A DNA stretch of 47,884 bases from Bacteroidales bacterium. GTDB lineage: Bacteria > Bacteroidota > Bacteroidia > Bacteroidales > UBA932. The translations under genes were made by a program, and so were the position numbers. Under the pieces are notes generated by a model, which ran no database searches, was not told the origin of the DNA, and worked only from the letters and a program-made list of their open reading frames with translations. This document shows positions 1 to 9,544 of the stretch, piece after piece (the stretch's first letter is position 1; each line of letters starts with the position of its first letter). The DNA lies in NCBI GenBank assembly GCA_017617655.1, contig JAFZVU010000009.1:1-47884 (forward strand), written 5' to 3'.

Positions 1-2
1 AA

Positions 3-212
3 ACGTGCAGATTGCATAACAAGTATTATGCAAAAACTACCAGGAATGCCATCAAGGCTATCCGCAACACTACAGACAAGGCAGCAGCCGAGGCTCTTGC
101 CCCCAAAGTATTTTCAATGATTGACAAACTTGCAAAGACATCTGTCATTCACAAAAACAAAGCTGCAAATCTTAAAAGCGGAATCGAACTTCATATCAGC
201 AAACTCGCATAA
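3..212 (+). CDS. rpsT: 30S ribosomal protein S20, 3' part
   Basis: Small-subunit ribosomal protein that binds 16S rRNA. The reading frame is open from the left window edge, so the N-terminus lies outside. The visible part reads [22 protein letters not shown], matching the basic first helix of S20 after its usual start of about 18 residues, and ends ...ELHISKLA before TAA. The TTG at 12 should not be taken as the start. The rest is Lys/Ala-rich and helical, as expected. It is followed by a strong rho-independent terminator, so it is probably transcribed apart from radC. Confidence 0.93.
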   Translation, partial: TCRLHNKYYAKTTRNAIKAIRNTTDKAAAEALAPKVFSMIDKLAKTSVIHKNKAANLKSGIELHISKLA

Positions 213-242
213 ATTGTCGATACGAAGCATCCGGGTATGAAA

Positions 243-275
243 AACTTTCCAACCTTTGGCTGGAAAGTTTTTTTT
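243..275 (+). terminator. Rho-independent terminator after rpsT
   Basis: Nine-base stem AACTTTCCA (243-251) / TGGAAAGTT (261-269), followed by a T run to 275. It lies 30 bases after the rpsT stop and just before radC. Confidence 0.9.
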
Positions 276-286
276 ATTACCCGACC

Positions 287-964
287 ATGAAAGCAATCAA
301 ACAATGGCAGGCAGAAGAGCGCCCGAGGGAGAAGATGGCCACCAAAGGTGCGGATGCCTTATCTAATGCAGAACTACTGGCCATCATATTGCACACCGGC
401 GACAGCGGACTCACCGCAGTCGACCTGGGAAGAGAACTGATAGACCTTGCGGGCGGCTCCCTGAAGGACCTGGCCGGCATGACTGCTGACAAGATGACTA
501 CCATAAAAGGTATCGGCCCGGCAAAGGCCGTGACCATAGCCGCTGCGGTGGAGCTGGGCAAACGGATCGCGCTGGACCGCTGCGAGGAGCTGCCGAGGAT
601 TTACAGCTCCAAGGCGGTGGCCGACATGATGCGGCCCCAGATGGAAGGTCTGCTGCACGAAGAATGCTGGGTGCTCTACCTCAACCGGGCCAACCGCCTG
701 ATAGGCAAAGAACGCATCAGCTCTGGCGGGGTCGCATCGACCGTCATGGACATCAAGATAATCGCCAAGAAGGCGGTGGAAAAACTCGCCGGGAGCATCA
801 TCCTCCTCCACAACCACCCGTCGGGAACCGTGGTTCCCAGCGCGGAGGACAAACGCCAGACGACGGCTCTGCGTAAAGCCGTGTCTCTCTTTGACATAGA
901 CCTTATGGACCACATTATTTTCGGAAACAGCAGATATTTCAGTTTTTGTGACGAAGGGATTTGA
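287..964 (+). CDS. radC: RadC-family JAB/MPN+ domain protein
   Basis: 225 residues, the normal length for the family. The N-terminal half carries helix-hairpin-helix-like signatures (GIGPAKA near residues 75-81). The C-terminal half is the JAB domain with the metalloprotease-type motif HNHPSG (His175, His177) and Asp188, so the expected zinc ligands are present. Named for an old DNA-repair phenotype in E. coli; the true biochemical role of chromosomal RadC is not settled, so only the family is asserted. The ATG at 287 follows the rpsT terminator by 11 bases. Its stop codon overlaps the upstream box of the rpsO promoter. Confidence 0.92.
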   Translation: MKAIKQWQAEERPREKMATKGADALSNAELLAIILHTGDSGLTAVDLGRELIDLAGGSLKDLAGMTADKMTTIKGIGPAKAVTIAAAVELGKRIALDRCEELPRIYSSKAVADMMRPQMEGLLHEECWVLYLNRANRLIGKERISSGGVASTVMDIKIIAKKAVEKLAGSIILLHNHPSGTVVPSAEDKRQTTALRKAVSLFDIDLMDHIIFGNSRYFSFCDEGI

Positions 965-990
965 TTTTGAGAAAAATGTTTCTACCTTTG
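960..990 (+). promoter_or_regulatory. Housekeeping promoter of rpsO
   Basis: TTTG at 960-963, 19 bases, then TACCTTTG at 983-990. This fits the Bacteroidota primary-sigma consensus (TTTG about 20 bases upstream of TAnnTTTG). The boxes lie across the radC stop codon, and the rpsO ATG follows 33 bases after the -7 box. Confidence 0.8.
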
Positions 991-1022
991 CCCCCCGATT
1001 AACCAAACGAATTTTTTGCATT

Positions 1023-1298
1023 ATGGCAGAGTATTTATCAGCTGACAAAAAGCAAGAGATTTTCGCTAAATACGGGAAGTCTAATACTGACACCGGCTCA
1101 GCAGAGAGTCAAGTTGCTTTATTTTCCTACCGTATCGCTCACCTCACCGAGCATCTGAAGAAGAACCACAAGGACCACAACACCCAGCGTGCTCTTCTCC
1201 GTCTCGTAGGTAAGAGGCGTCGCCTCCTCGACTATCTCAAGGAGACTGACATTGAGAGATACAGAAATATTGTGAAGGAACTCAACCTTCGTAAATAG
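1023..1298 (+). CDS. rpsO: 30S ribosomal protein S15
   Basis: 91 residues starting MAEYLSADKKQEIFAKYG, with the S15 signature (TGSAESQVALFSYRI, then HLKKNHKDHNTQRALLRLVGKRRRLLDYL). It binds the central domain of 16S rRNA. The frame is open further upstream, but the ATG at 1023 gives the standard length and sits 33 bases behind a good promoter. A strong terminator follows. The rpsO-pnp gene order is the widespread bacterial one. Confidence 0.97.
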   Translation: MAEYLSADKKQEIFAKYGKSNTDTGSAESQVALFSYRIAHLTEHLKKNHKDHNTQRALLRLVGKRRRLLDYLKETDIERYRNIVKELNLRK

Positions 1299-1318
1299 TC
1301 ACATAGGAAATTTATTGA

Positions 1319-1351
1319 GGGGCTGCCGTTACCGTACAGCCCCTTTTTTTT
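1319..1351 (+). terminator. Rho-independent terminator between rpsO and pnp
   Basis: GGGGCTG (1319-1325) pairs with CAGCCCC (1337-1343) and is followed directly by eight T (1344-1351). Some read-through into pnp is possible, since pnp starts only 26 bases later. Confidence 0.92.
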
Positions 1352-1376
1352 GGATATATTATTTTTTGTTGTATTA

Positions 1377-3662
1377 ATGAACGTTATCAAGAAAGTTATT
1401 CAATTGTCGGATGGCAGGACAATTGAGATCGAAACCGGCAAGCTTGCAAAACAGGCCGACGGTTCTGCTGTTGTCAAAATGGGTGGCACTATGTTGCTGG
1501 CCACCGTCACCGCTGCCAAAGAGGTAAAAGAGGGTACTGATTTCATGCCCCTCACTGTCGACTACAAAGAGAAGTATTACTCTGCCGGCCGTTTCCCTGG
1601 CGGTTTCATGAAAAGGGAAGGCAAATCATCTGATTACGAGATCCTCATCTCACGTCTCATCGACCGTCCTATCCGTCCCCTCTGGCCGGATGACTTCCAC
1701 CTGGAAGTGTTCGTGAACGTGTACCTGATCTCTGCAGAGAAAGACATCCAGCCCGACGCTCTCGCCGGTCTGGCAGCTTCATGCGCACTTGCATCCAGCA
1801 ACCTGCCGTTCGGCGGCCCTATCTCAGAAGTAAGGGTAGCCCGCATCGGCGGTGAATTCAAGATCAACCCGAACTTCAGCGAAATGGCTGACTGCGACCT
1901 CGACCTTATGGTTGCAGCAACCGAAGAAAATATCATGATGGTTGAAGGCGAGATGAACGAGGTTAGCGAACACGACATGCTCGAGGCCATCAAGTTTGCA
2001 CACGAAGAAATCAAGAAGCACTGCCGCGTGCAGAAAGAACTCATCACCGAGCTCGGCAACGACGAAAAGCGCGACTATCCTCACGACGTAGAGGATGAAG
2101 ACCTGCGCAAGGCCGTCCATGAGTTCTGCTACGACAAGTGCTATGCACACGCCAAGTCGTTCAAGTCTAAACACGAAAGGGAAGACGGCTTCGTAGCCAT
2201 CAAGGACGAATTCCTCGCTACTATCCCCGAGGAAGAGCTCGAAGAGAAGACTCCCCTTGTAGAGAGATATTACCACGCCGTTGAAAAAGAGGCCATGCGC
2301 AACATGATCCTCGACGAAGGCATCCGCCTCGACGGCCGTGTATGCAACGAAGTCCGCCCTATCTGGTGCGAAGTTGACTACCTGCCCTGCGCACACGGTT
2401 CAGCTATCTTCACCCGCGGCGAGACTCAGTCGCTTGCTACCGTTACCCTCGGCACCAAGCTCGACATGAAAGAGATGGACGAAGTTCTCATCCAGGACGA
2501 CCAGCAGTTTGTCCTCCACTACAACTTCCCTCCTTTCGCTACCGGCGAAGCCAAGAGCCAGCGCGGCGTAGGCCGTCGTGAGATCGGTCACGGCAACCTC
2601 GCAATGCGCGCCCTCAAGCCCGTCATCCCGATGATGCCCGAGAATCCCTACGCAGTACGCGTCGTTTCCGACATCCTCGAGTCCAACGGTTCTTCATCAA
2701 TGGCTTCTGTATGCGGCGGCTGCCTCGCCCTCATGGATGCAGGCGTCCAGATCCGCAAACCGGTTGCCGGCGTTGCAATGGGCCTTATCACCGACGAGAC
2801 CCGTCCTAACGACCGTTACGCCATCCTCACCGACATCCTCGGCGACGAAGACCACCTCGGCGACATGGACTTCAAGGTTACAGGTACCGCCGACGGTATC
2901 ACCGCCACCCAGATGGATATCAAGGTTGACGGTCTTTCATACGAAGTTCTCGAAAAAGCTCTCGAGCAGGCACGCCAGGGCCGTATGCACATCATGGGCG
3001 AGATGATGAAGACCATCGACAAACCCCGTGAGGACTACAAGCCCTTCGTTCCCCGCATCAAATCATTCGAGATTGCCAAGGACTTCATCGGTGCAGTTAT
3101 CGGCAAGGGTGGTGAGACCATCCAGAAGATCCAGGCTGAGACCGGCGCTGTCATCAACATCGACGAAGTTGACGGCAAGGGTATCGTCGACATCGCTACC
3201 AACGACGCCGAGGCAATGCAGAAAGCATACGACTGGATCATGGGCATCTGCGCCGTTCCCGAGGTTGGCGAGACCTACCACGGAAAGGTTGTCAGCTGCG
3301 TAGAGTTCGGTGCTTTCGTAGAAATCCTCCCCGGCAAGGAAGGTCTGCTCCACATCTCAGAGATCGACTGGGGCAAGACTGAGAAAGTCGAGGACGTGCT
3401 CCACGAAGGCGACGAGGTTGACGTGAAGCTCATCGAGGTCGACACCAAGACCGGCAAGCTCCGTCTGAGCCGCAAGGCCCTCCTTCCGAAACCCGAAGGA
3501 TATGTAGAGCCTGTACGCAAACCCCGTCCCCAGAGCCAGAGCGACCGTCGCAACAGCAACGACCGCAAACCTTCAGGCGACCGTCGTAACAACAACGACC
3601 GCAAGCCGAGGAACGACCGCCCGCAGCACTCTCACAAGAGCGAAAAACCGGCTGAGGAATAA
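1377..3662 (+). CDS. pnp: Polyribonucleotide nucleotidyltransferase (PNPase)
   Basis: 761 residues. A 3'-5' exoribonuclease that phosphorolyses RNA to nucleoside diphosphates as a trimer. Visible order: first RNase PH domain ([24 protein letters not shown] onward), helical linker, second RNase PH domain ([12 protein letters not shown], then [14 protein letters not shown]), KH domain with the GKGG loop ([15 protein letters not shown]), and S1 domain ([15 protein letters not shown]). The C-terminal tail of about 45 residues is rich in Arg, Asn and Asp in near-repeats such as [20 protein letters not shown], likely a disordered RNA-binding extension. The ATG at 1377 is preferred over the upstream TTG at 1350, which lies inside the preceding terminator. 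Confidence 0.97.
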   Translation: MNVIKKVIQLSDGRTIEIETGKLAKQADGSAVVKMGGTMLLATVTAAKEVKEGTDFMPLTVDYKEKYYSAGRFPGGFMKREGKSSDYEILISRLIDRPIRPLWPDDFHLEVFVNVYLISAEKDIQPDALAGLAASCALASSNLPFGGPISEVRVARIGGEFKINPNFSEMADCDLDLMVAATEENIMMVEGEMNEVSEHDMLEAIKFAHEEIKKHCRVQKELITELGNDEKRDYPHDVEDEDLRKAVHEFCYDKCYAHAKSFKSKHEREDGFVAIKDEFLATIPEEELEEKTPLVERYYHAVEKEAMRNMILDEGIRLDGRVCNEVRPIWCEVDYLPCAHGSAIFTRGETQSLATVTLGTKLDMKEMDEVLIQDDQQFVLHYNFPPFATGEAKSQRGVGRREIGHGNLAMRALKPVIPMMPENPYAVRVVSDILESNGSSSMASVCGGCLALMDAGVQIRKPVAGVAMGLITDETRPNDRYAILTDILGDEDHLGDMDFKVTGTADGITATQMDIKVDGLSYEVLEKALEQARQGRMHIMGEMMKTIDKPREDYKPFVPRIKSFEIAKDFIGAVIGKGGETIQKIQAETGAVINIDEVDGKGIVDIATNDAEAMQKAYDWIMGICAVPEVGETYHGKVVSCVEFGAFVEILPGKEGLLHISEIDWGKTEKVEDVLHEGDEVDVKLIEVDTKTGKLRLSRKALLPKPEGYVEPVRKPRPQSQSDRRNSNDRKPSGDRRNNNDRKPRNDRPQHSHKSEKPAEE

Positions 3663-3683
3663 ACCTCCCGACCGTAACAAATA

Positions 3684-3722
3684 AAACCCCGGAAGCTCAA
3701 AGGCCTCCGGGGTTTATTTTTT
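3684..3722. terminator. Bidirectional terminator between pnp and the glucuronidase gene
   Basis: AAACCCCGGA (3684-3693) pairs with TCCGGGGTTT (3706-3715). A T-rich run follows on the plus strand (3713-3722), and an A-rich run precedes it, giving T-rich sequence on the minus strand. It serves two converging genes. Confidence 0.88.
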
Positions 3723-3737
3723 TCTGACCGGCTTGGT

Positions 3738-5858
3738 CTACAGATCCGGATATTTGGGAAGAGTATACTCGGGCAGGACTTCGTAAATTTCCGGCCTGCG
3801 CACACGCGGCATACCAGGAGTCCAGCGGAAGACACCCACCTGCTTCAGCTCATCGAGAGTGTGCTGGGGGGGATAGCAGTCGTCAGGGATAGGCATGTTA
3901 GAGAAGGTCTGGAAGTAGAGTATCACTGCGTCTCTCCACCACATGGCGTCTTTTGCCTGGCGGATAAGCTTGGTGCGAACTTCCTGGTAGCGCTGGTTGT
4001 CGACATACGGTTCAACCTTCTCCCAGATCTTTATGTAATCGGCTGCATCCTCGATACCGTGCTGGTAGGTGTAGCAGAGCTCGTCCCACAGAGTCTTGCC
4101 GTCTTTCATCTTGTAATCCCACGGAACATGGTGGAACCACAGCAGCAGATTCTCGGGGCAGGTGTCGATGTTCTCGTAGGTAGACGCCAGCGGCTCGTTG
4201 TACTGAGCGGTAGCTCCTGAGCCTGTGGCGACTGTGCGGTCGAAGCCGACGCCGTCAGGGCCTGCCTTGTGGTAGAAGAGCGGAGACCAGTCCTTGCGGT
4301 AGCTGTCCTCCCACGGGCCGGGGCCGAAGTGGGCGTTGGAAGCCATAATATGGTGCAGTCCGAGAGGCATCTCGTAGCTGACGGTGACTTCCCTCGAACG
4401 GTCGAGCATATCTTTCACCGGCTTGATGAACTTCGGGTCGCTGCTGAAGGTCTGGCGGAGCCATTCGTCAGCAATCTGATCTGAACTCAGGTCGGGATTC
4501 CATGCCATACGGCCGTAAGCATACCAGTTGATCTGGATCATCTGGTGTCCGCACCAGTTCACGTCGTTGCCGATGTTGGTAACGCCGGAAATGGCGCTGA
4601 GCTTGTTGTTACGGTACTTGCCTTCGGTGATGGCCGCTACGGTAGAGCCTTCGCCGAACTCGTATGTGTCGGTGTCAAGACATTCTTTCCAGAGGGGATG
4701 GAGATAAACCATGTGCTTAGAGTGGCCGAGGTATTCCTGGGTGATCTGCACCTCGAGCATCAGGTTGGTGTTCGGAGCCTGGCCGAACAGAGGGCTGATG
4801 GGCTCGCGGGGCTGGAAGTCGATCGGACCGTTCTTTACCTGGATGAGCACGTTGTCGCGGAACTGGCCGTCCAGAGGCACGAACTCGTCGCTGGCCTGCA
4901 TGGCGCGGTCTTCAGCCTGTGCGTCATATACGAAAGCCCTCCAGAACACTACTCCGCCGTAAGGGGCGAGAGCGTCAGCGACCATGTTGGCTCCGTCGGC
5001 GTGGGTGCGGCCGTAATCCTGAGGGCCTGACTGGCCTTCTGAATTGGCTTTCACCAGGAAGCCTCCGAAGTCGGGGATCAGAGAGTAAATCTCAGCCGTC
5101 TTGTCTTTCCAGAACTGCACGACCCTGGGATCAAGAGGATCCGAAGTGTCGAGGCCGCCGATGTGCTTCGGAGCGGCGAAGTTCAGGGAGAGGAATATCT
5201 TCAGACCGTAGGGACGGAAGATGTCGGCCAAAACCTTCACTTTCTTAAGATAATCGGTTGTCAGGATATCGGCATTCGCATTGACATTGTTGATGGCAGT
5301 GGCGTTGATGCCGACAGAGGCGTTGGCGCGGGCATATTCCTGATATACCGGAGACACCTTGTCGGGAAGCTCGGCCCAGTTCCACAGAGACTGGCCTGCG
5401 TATCCACGCTCGACGGAGCCGTTCAGGTTGTCCCAGTGGTTGAAGGCGCGGTACTCGAAGGCGGGCACCTCGGTGATGGTCTTCGCTCCCTTGGGGAGGG
5501 CGTCAGTCTGCTGAAGACGCAGAAGGCCGTACACTCCGTAGAGGGTGCCGATGGCAGTGTTGGCTTCTACAGCCACCTTGCCCTTGGAGAACACGAGCCT
5601 GTAGCCATCGCGGCCAAGAGCCTCGTCCTTCTGGTCGAGCACTTTGATCTCTACGGCAGCCTTGCCTTTCCAGTACTGGTCTATCTCGCTCTGGGCGATG
5701 GCCTCGGTAGTATACTCTGCGGGCGCTGCATCAGCGACCTTCTCGAGATTGTGGAACCACAGGTCGTGGCCGTCGGTATCGGCCGGTTTCTCCACCTTGC
5801 AGCTTGTCACTGCAAGGAAGAGAGCCGATATTATTGCGAATGTCCTGAGAACTTTCAT
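3738..5858 (-). CDS. Alpha-glucuronidase, glycoside hydrolase family 67, lipoprotein
   Basis: 706 residues. GH67 enzymes remove (4-O-methyl-)glucuronic acid from the ends of glucuronoxylo-oligosaccharides. Three acidic residues sit at the family spacing: Glu274 in NSEGQSGP (acid), Asp347 in GPIDFQP and Glu375 in ITQEYLG (base pair), i.e. 73 and 28 residues apart as in characterised members. The start at 5858 gives MKVLRTFAIISALFLAVTSC, a lipoprotein signal with Cys about residue 20, so it is probably periplasm- or outer-membrane-anchored. Its ATG is two bases after the nifJ stop and no separate promoter is visible, so co-transcription with nifJ is likely. No SusC/SusD pair is nearby. Confidence 0.93.
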   Translation of the reverse strand: MKVLRTFAIISALFLAVTSCKVEKPADTDGHDLWFHNLEKVADAAPAEYTTEAIAQSEIDQYWKGKAAVEIKVLDQKDEALGRDGYRLVFSKGKVAVEANTAIGTLYGVYGLLRLQQTDALPKGAKTITEVPAFEYRAFNHWDNLNGSVERGYAGQSLWNWAELPDKVSPVYQEYARANASVGINATAINNVNANADILTTDYLKKVKVLADIFRPYGLKIFLSLNFAAPKHIGGLDTSDPLDPRVVQFWKDKTAEIYSLIPDFGGFLVKANSEGQSGPQDYGRTHADGANMVADALAPYGGVVFWRAFVYDAQAEDRAMQASDEFVPLDGQFRDNVLIQVKNGPIDFQPREPISPLFGQAPNTNLMLEVQITQEYLGHSKHMVYLHPLWKECLDTDTYEFGEGSTVAAITEGKYRNNKLSAISGVTNIGNDVNWCGHQMIQINWYAYGRMAWNPDLSSDQIADEWLRQTFSSDPKFIKPVKDMLDRSREVTVSYEMPLGLHHIMASNAHFGPGPWEDSYRKDWSPLFYHKAGPDGVGFDRTVATGSGATAQYNEPLASTYENIDTCPENLLLWFHHVPWDYKMKDGKTLWDELCYTYQHGIEDAADYIKIWEKVEPYVDNQRYQEVRTKLIRQAKDAMWWRDAVILYFQTFSNMPIPDDCYPPQHTLDELKQVGVFRWTPGMPRVRRPEIYEVLPEYTLPKYPDL

Positions 5859-5860
5859 GA

Positions 5861-8800
5861 TTATTCTTTGCCGGCCATGCGTTTGTAAGTGTTGAGCCTC
5901 CACTGGGCAAACTCCTGAGTGCGCTCGAAGAGTTCCTGAGCCTGCTCAGGGAAGGTCTTCTGGAGCGATGCGAAACGGACCTCACCCTTGAGGAAGTCCT
6001 GGAAGAGGCTCCAGTCGGGCTCCTTGCTGTCGAGGCTGAACGGGTTCTTGCCCTGCTCCTCGAGAGCCGGGTTGTAACGGTACAGATGCCAGTAACCGCA
6101 CTCGACGGCACGTTTTTCCTCGAGCTGGCTGTGTCCCATGCCGGCTTTCAGACCGTGGTTGATACAAGGTGCGTAGGCGATGATCAGTGACGGGCCGTCG
6201 TATGCCTCAGCTTCCTTGATAGCATTGAGGAACTGAGCCTGTGAGGCGCCCATAGCAACCTGGGCGACATATACATAGCCGTAGCTGATAGCCATCATGC
6301 CGAGGTCTTTCTTGCGAACCCTCTTACCTGAGGTGGCGAACTTGGCAACGGCGCCGGCAGGAGTTGACTTGGATGACTGTCCACCGGTATTTGAGTAAAC
6401 CTCGGTATCGAGCACGAGGACGTTTACGTTCTTGCCAGATGCAAGCACGTGGTCGAGTCCGCCGTATCCGATATCGTAACCCCAACCGTCACCACCGAAG
6501 ATCCACTGGCTGCGGGCAGGGATGAAGTTTTCGAGAGCGAGGAGCTGCTTGCAGGTGTCGCAGCCGCATTCTTTCATCAGAGGAACGAGCTTGTCGCATA
6601 CCTCGCGGGTGATTGCAGCGTCGTTGCGGTTCTCGAGCCACTGGGTGTAGAGAGCCTTGATCTCTGAAGAGCACTTCGGGCATTCCAGACCCTTGGTCAT
6701 GAGGTCTGCAACGGTAGCGCGGACTCTGTCAGAACCGAGCTTCATACCGAGACCGAACTCGGCGTTATCCTCGAACAGTGAGTTGTCCCATGCGGGGCCG
6801 TGGCCGGCAGCGTTGGTGCAGTAAGGAGAAGCGGGGAACGATGCTCCGTAGATTGAAGAGCAACCCGTTGCGTTAGATATCATCATGTGGTCGCCGAAGA
6901 GCTGGGTGATGGCCTTGATGTAAGGAGTCTCGCCGCAACCTGCGCAGGCGCCTGAGAACTCGAAGAGCGGCTGGCTGAACTGTGAGTTCTTGACATTCTG
7001 CATCTTCGAAGCCACGGTATCCTTGTAGCCGACCTTTGCGTGCAGGTAATCGAAGTTGGCCTGCTCGGCTTCCTGAGAATCCATAGACTGCATGCTGAGG
7101 GCCTTGTTGCCTTTCATGCCCGGGCATACGTCAACGCAGTTGCCGCAACCTGTACAGTCGTAAGGGCTCACCTGCATGGTGAACTTGTAAGCCTTGAAGG
7201 TGGCGTTGCCCTGGACGGTCTTGATGCCGGCGGGAGCTGCAGCAGCCTCTTCCTCTGTCATGAGGAACGGACGGATAGCAGCGTGAGGGCAGATGAATGC
7301 GCACTGGTTGCACTGGATACAGTTGGCGGGATCCCATGAAGGAACGGTGACGGCGATGCCGCGTTTCTCGTATGCTGCAGTGCCTGAAGGGATGGTACCG
7401 TCCACGAGGTCTTCAGAAGCGAAGGCGCTTACGGGCAGGTCGTTTCCGCACTGGGCGTTGACAATGTCAGCCACGTTGCGGATCCACTCGGGAGCCAGAC
7501 GGTTGAAGTTCGGGTTGACGAACTTGCCGGTAAGGTTCTTCCACTCGGCTGGAACCTCTACCTCGACATATTCTGCGCCGCGGTCTACGGCTGCGTAGTT
7601 CATCTTGACTACGTTCTCGCCTTTCTTGCCGTATGACTTGTCGATAGCTTTCTTCATATAGCCGACTGCCTCCTCGTAAGGGATGATGCCGGTGATCTTG
7701 AAGAATGCCGACTGGAGGATGGTGTTGGTGCGTCCGCCGAGGCCGATTTCGCCGGCGATCTTGGTAGCGTTGATTATGTAGAACTTGAGTTCCTTGCTGG
7801 CGATCTCCTTCTTCACGAAGTCAGGGATGCGCTTGAAGGTCTCCTCTACGCTCCACATGCTGTTGAGCAGCAGGGTGCCGCCCTTCTTGATGCCGCGGAG
7901 AACGTCGTACTTGGACAGATATGAAGGCACATGGCATGCCACGAAATCGGGAGTGGTCACCAGGTAAGGAGCCCTGATGGGAGTGTCACCGAAACGCAGG
8001 TGGCTGCAGGTGTATCCGCCTGACTTCTTTGAGTCATAGTCGAAATAGCCCTGGCAGTATTTGGGAGTGTGGTCGCCGATGATCTTGATGGTGTTCTTGT
8101 TGGCGCCGACTGTACCGTCAGAACCCAGACCGAAGAACTTGCACTCGTAGGTGCCGGCCTTGGCCAGGGAGATTTCCTCTTTCTGAGGCAGAGACTTGAA
8201 GGTCACGTCGTCGACGATGCCGATGGTGAAGTCGTTCTTCGGCTCCTTGCGCTCGAGGTTCTCGAATACTGAGAGGATCTGGGCGGGAGTGGTGTCCTTT
8301 GAAGACAGACCGTAGCGGCCGCCGACGATGGTGATGTCGTTGCGTCCGTAGAGGACTGACTTGACGTCGATGAGCAGAGGCTCGCCGTTTGCGCCGGGCT
8401 CTTTGGTGCGGTCAAGCACTGCGATGCGCTTAGCGCTCTTCGGAAGGGCGCGCAGGAAATACTTGGCTGAGAACGGACGATAGAGGTGTACGCTGATCAG
8501 ACCGCACTTCTTGCCCTTGGCTTGCAGGTAGTCGATGGTTTCCTTGATGGTCTCGCAGACTGAACCGATAGCGATTATGATGTTCTCGGCATCCGGGTCG
8601 CCGTAGTAGTCGAAAGGAAGGTGGTAGCGGCCGGTGAGAGAGCCGATCTCGCCCATGTAGCGAGCTACGATGTCAGGAACTTCCTCGTAGTACTTGTTGG
8701 AAGCCTCGCGGGCCTGGAAGTATACGTCAGGGTTCTGGGCGGTACCGCGGGTTACAGGCCTGTTGGGGTTGAGAGCCCTGCTGCGGAACCTTGCGAGAGC

Positions 8801-9400
8801 CTTCTCGCTTACGAGCGGACGGAGGTCCTCAGCCTCGAGGACTTCGATCTTCTGGATTTCGTGAGATGTACGGAAACCGTCGAAGAAATGAACGAAAGGA
8901 ACGCTTGACTTGATTGCTGAAAGATGGGCTACAGCCGCGATGTCCATAGCTTCCTGCACGCTGTCTGATGCGAGCATTGCGAAACCTGTTGCGCGGGCGC
9001 TCATCACATCCTGATGGTCACCGAAGATTGAGAGGGACTGGGCTGCAAGGGCGCGGGCTGAGACATGGAAGACTGCCGGGAGAAGTTCTCCTGAGATCTT
9101 GTACATGTTGGGGATCATCAGCAACAGACCCTGGCTGGCCGTGAAGGTGGTTGTAAGGGCGCCTGCCTGCAGAGAACCGTGCACTGCTCCGGCGGCACCG
9201 CCTTCGCTCTGCATCTCGGTAACCTGTACGGTCTCGCCGAACATGTTCTTCTTTCCGAACGCTGCCCACTCGTCCACCAGCTCTGCCATTGTAGAGGATG
9301 GAGTGATAGGGTAGATAGCCGCATGCTCACTGAACAGATATGCTACGTGAGCGGCGGCAAAGTTACCATCACATGTGATGAATTTCTTTTCTTTTGCCAT
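5861..9400 (-). CDS. nifJ: Pyruvate:ferredoxin (flavodoxin) oxidoreductase
   Basis: 1179 residues, the full single-chain PFOR architecture. It converts pyruvate and CoA to acetyl-CoA and CO2 and reduces ferredoxin, which feeds the Rnf complex encoded further right. Visible parts: N-terminal pyrimidine-binding domain (FAAAHVAYLFSEHAAIYPI), gamma-type domain, two 4Fe-4S motifs (CIQCNQCAFICPH and CTGCGNCVDVCPG), a third cluster Cys set beginning CAGCGETPY, and the TPP site GDGWGYDIGYGGLDHV with DTEVYSNTGGQ. The ATG at 9400 starts MAKEKKFITCDGN. Upstream is a weak promoter candidate and the fabD terminator. Confidence 0.97.
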   Translation of the reverse strand: MAKEKKFITCDGNFAAAHVAYLFSEHAAIYPITPSSTMAELVDEWAAFGKKNMFGETVQVTEMQSEGGAAGAVHGSLQAGALTTTFTASQGLLLMIPNMYKISGELLPAVFHVSARALAAQSLSIFGDHQDVMSARATGFAMLASDSVQEAMDIAAVAHLSAIKSSVPFVHFFDGFRTSHEIQKIEVLEAEDLRPLVSEKALARFRSRALNPNRPVTRGTAQNPDVYFQAREASNKYYEEVPDIVARYMGEIGSLTGRYHLPFDYYGDPDAENIIIAIGSVCETIKETIDYLQAKGKKCGLISVHLYRPFSAKYFLRALPKSAKRIAVLDRTKEPGANGEPLLIDVKSVLYGRNDITIVGGRYGLSSKDTTPAQILSVFENLERKEPKNDFTIGIVDDVTFKSLPQKEEISLAKAGTYECKFFGLGSDGTVGANKNTIKIIGDHTPKYCQGYFDYDSKKSGGYTCSHLRFGDTPIRAPYLVTTPDFVACHVPSYLSKYDVLRGIKKGGTLLLNSMWSVEETFKRIPDFVKKEIASKELKFYIINATKIAGEIGLGGRTNTILQSAFFKITGIIPYEEAVGYMKKAIDKSYGKKGENVVKMNYAAVDRGAEYVEVEVPAEWKNLTGKFVNPNFNRLAPEWIRNVADIVNAQCGNDLPVSAFASEDLVDGTIPSGTAAYEKRGIAVTVPSWDPANCIQCNQCAFICPHAAIRPFLMTEEEAAAAPAGIKTVQGNATFKAYKFTMQVSPYDCTGCGNCVDVCPGMKGNKALSMQSMDSQEAEQANFDYLHAKVGYKDTVASKMQNVKNSQFSQPLFEFSGACAGCGETPYIKAITQLFGDHMMISNATGCSSIYGASFPASPYCTNAAGHGPAWDNSLFEDNAEFGLGMKLGSDRVRATVADLMTKGLECPKCSSEIKALYTQWLENRNDAAITREVCDKLVPLMKECGCDTCKQLLALENFIPARSQWIFGGDGWGYDIGYGGLDHVLASGKNVNVLVLDTEVYSNTGGQSSKSTPAGAVAKFATSGKRVRKKDLGMMAISYGYVYVAQVAMGASQAQFLNAIKEAEAYDGPSLIIAYAPCINHGLKAGMGHSQLEEKRAVECGYWHLYRYNPALEEQGKNPFSLDSKEPDWSLFQDFLKGEVRFASLQKTFPEQAQELFERTQEFAQWRLNTYKRMAGKE

Positions 9401-9460
9401 CTTTTAAGTGTTTAATTTATTGATATTTATGTTGTTGTCCGATATAGGCGTACAATCGCG

Positions 9461-9494
9461 TAAATTTAGCACTTTATTTCGGGAAAATGACAAA
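9461..9494 (-). promoter_or_regulatory. Candidate promoter of nifJ
   Basis: On the minus strand TTTG (9494-9491), 22 bases, then TAAATTTA (9468-9461), one base from the TAnnTTTG consensus. The upstream box overlaps the fabD terminator. It would leave a leader of about 55 bases. Confidence 0.45.
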
Positions 9495-9523
9495 AAAAGT
9501 GATACGGTATGTATCACTTTTTT
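9491..9523. terminator. Symmetrical terminator after fabD
   Basis: Arms of 13 bases (9493-9505 and 9511-9523) around the loop GGTAT; the stem core is GTGATAC/GTATCAC with A/T runs on both sides, so it can end transcription in either direction. It sits 21 bases after the fabD stop. Confidence 0.85.
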
Positions 9524-9544
9524 AATACTGTGCAACTATGACTG

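Noticed and set aside
374-1093. Long antisense frame over radC (239 codons) and similar long antisense frames over pnp, OstA-like, guaB, rnf and dnaB genes
   Set aside because: Products have no recognisable domains and mirror high-GC codon use of the real genes on the other strand.
1349-1368. Promoter of pnp in the spacer after rpsO
   Set aside because: TTTG is present but the downstream box TATTTTTTG has one base too many; not supported enough to list.
3738-5858. A polysaccharide utilisation locus around the GH67 gene
   Set aside because: No SusC/SusD-like pair, regulator or further glycoside hydrolase lies next to it; neighbours are pnp and nifJ.
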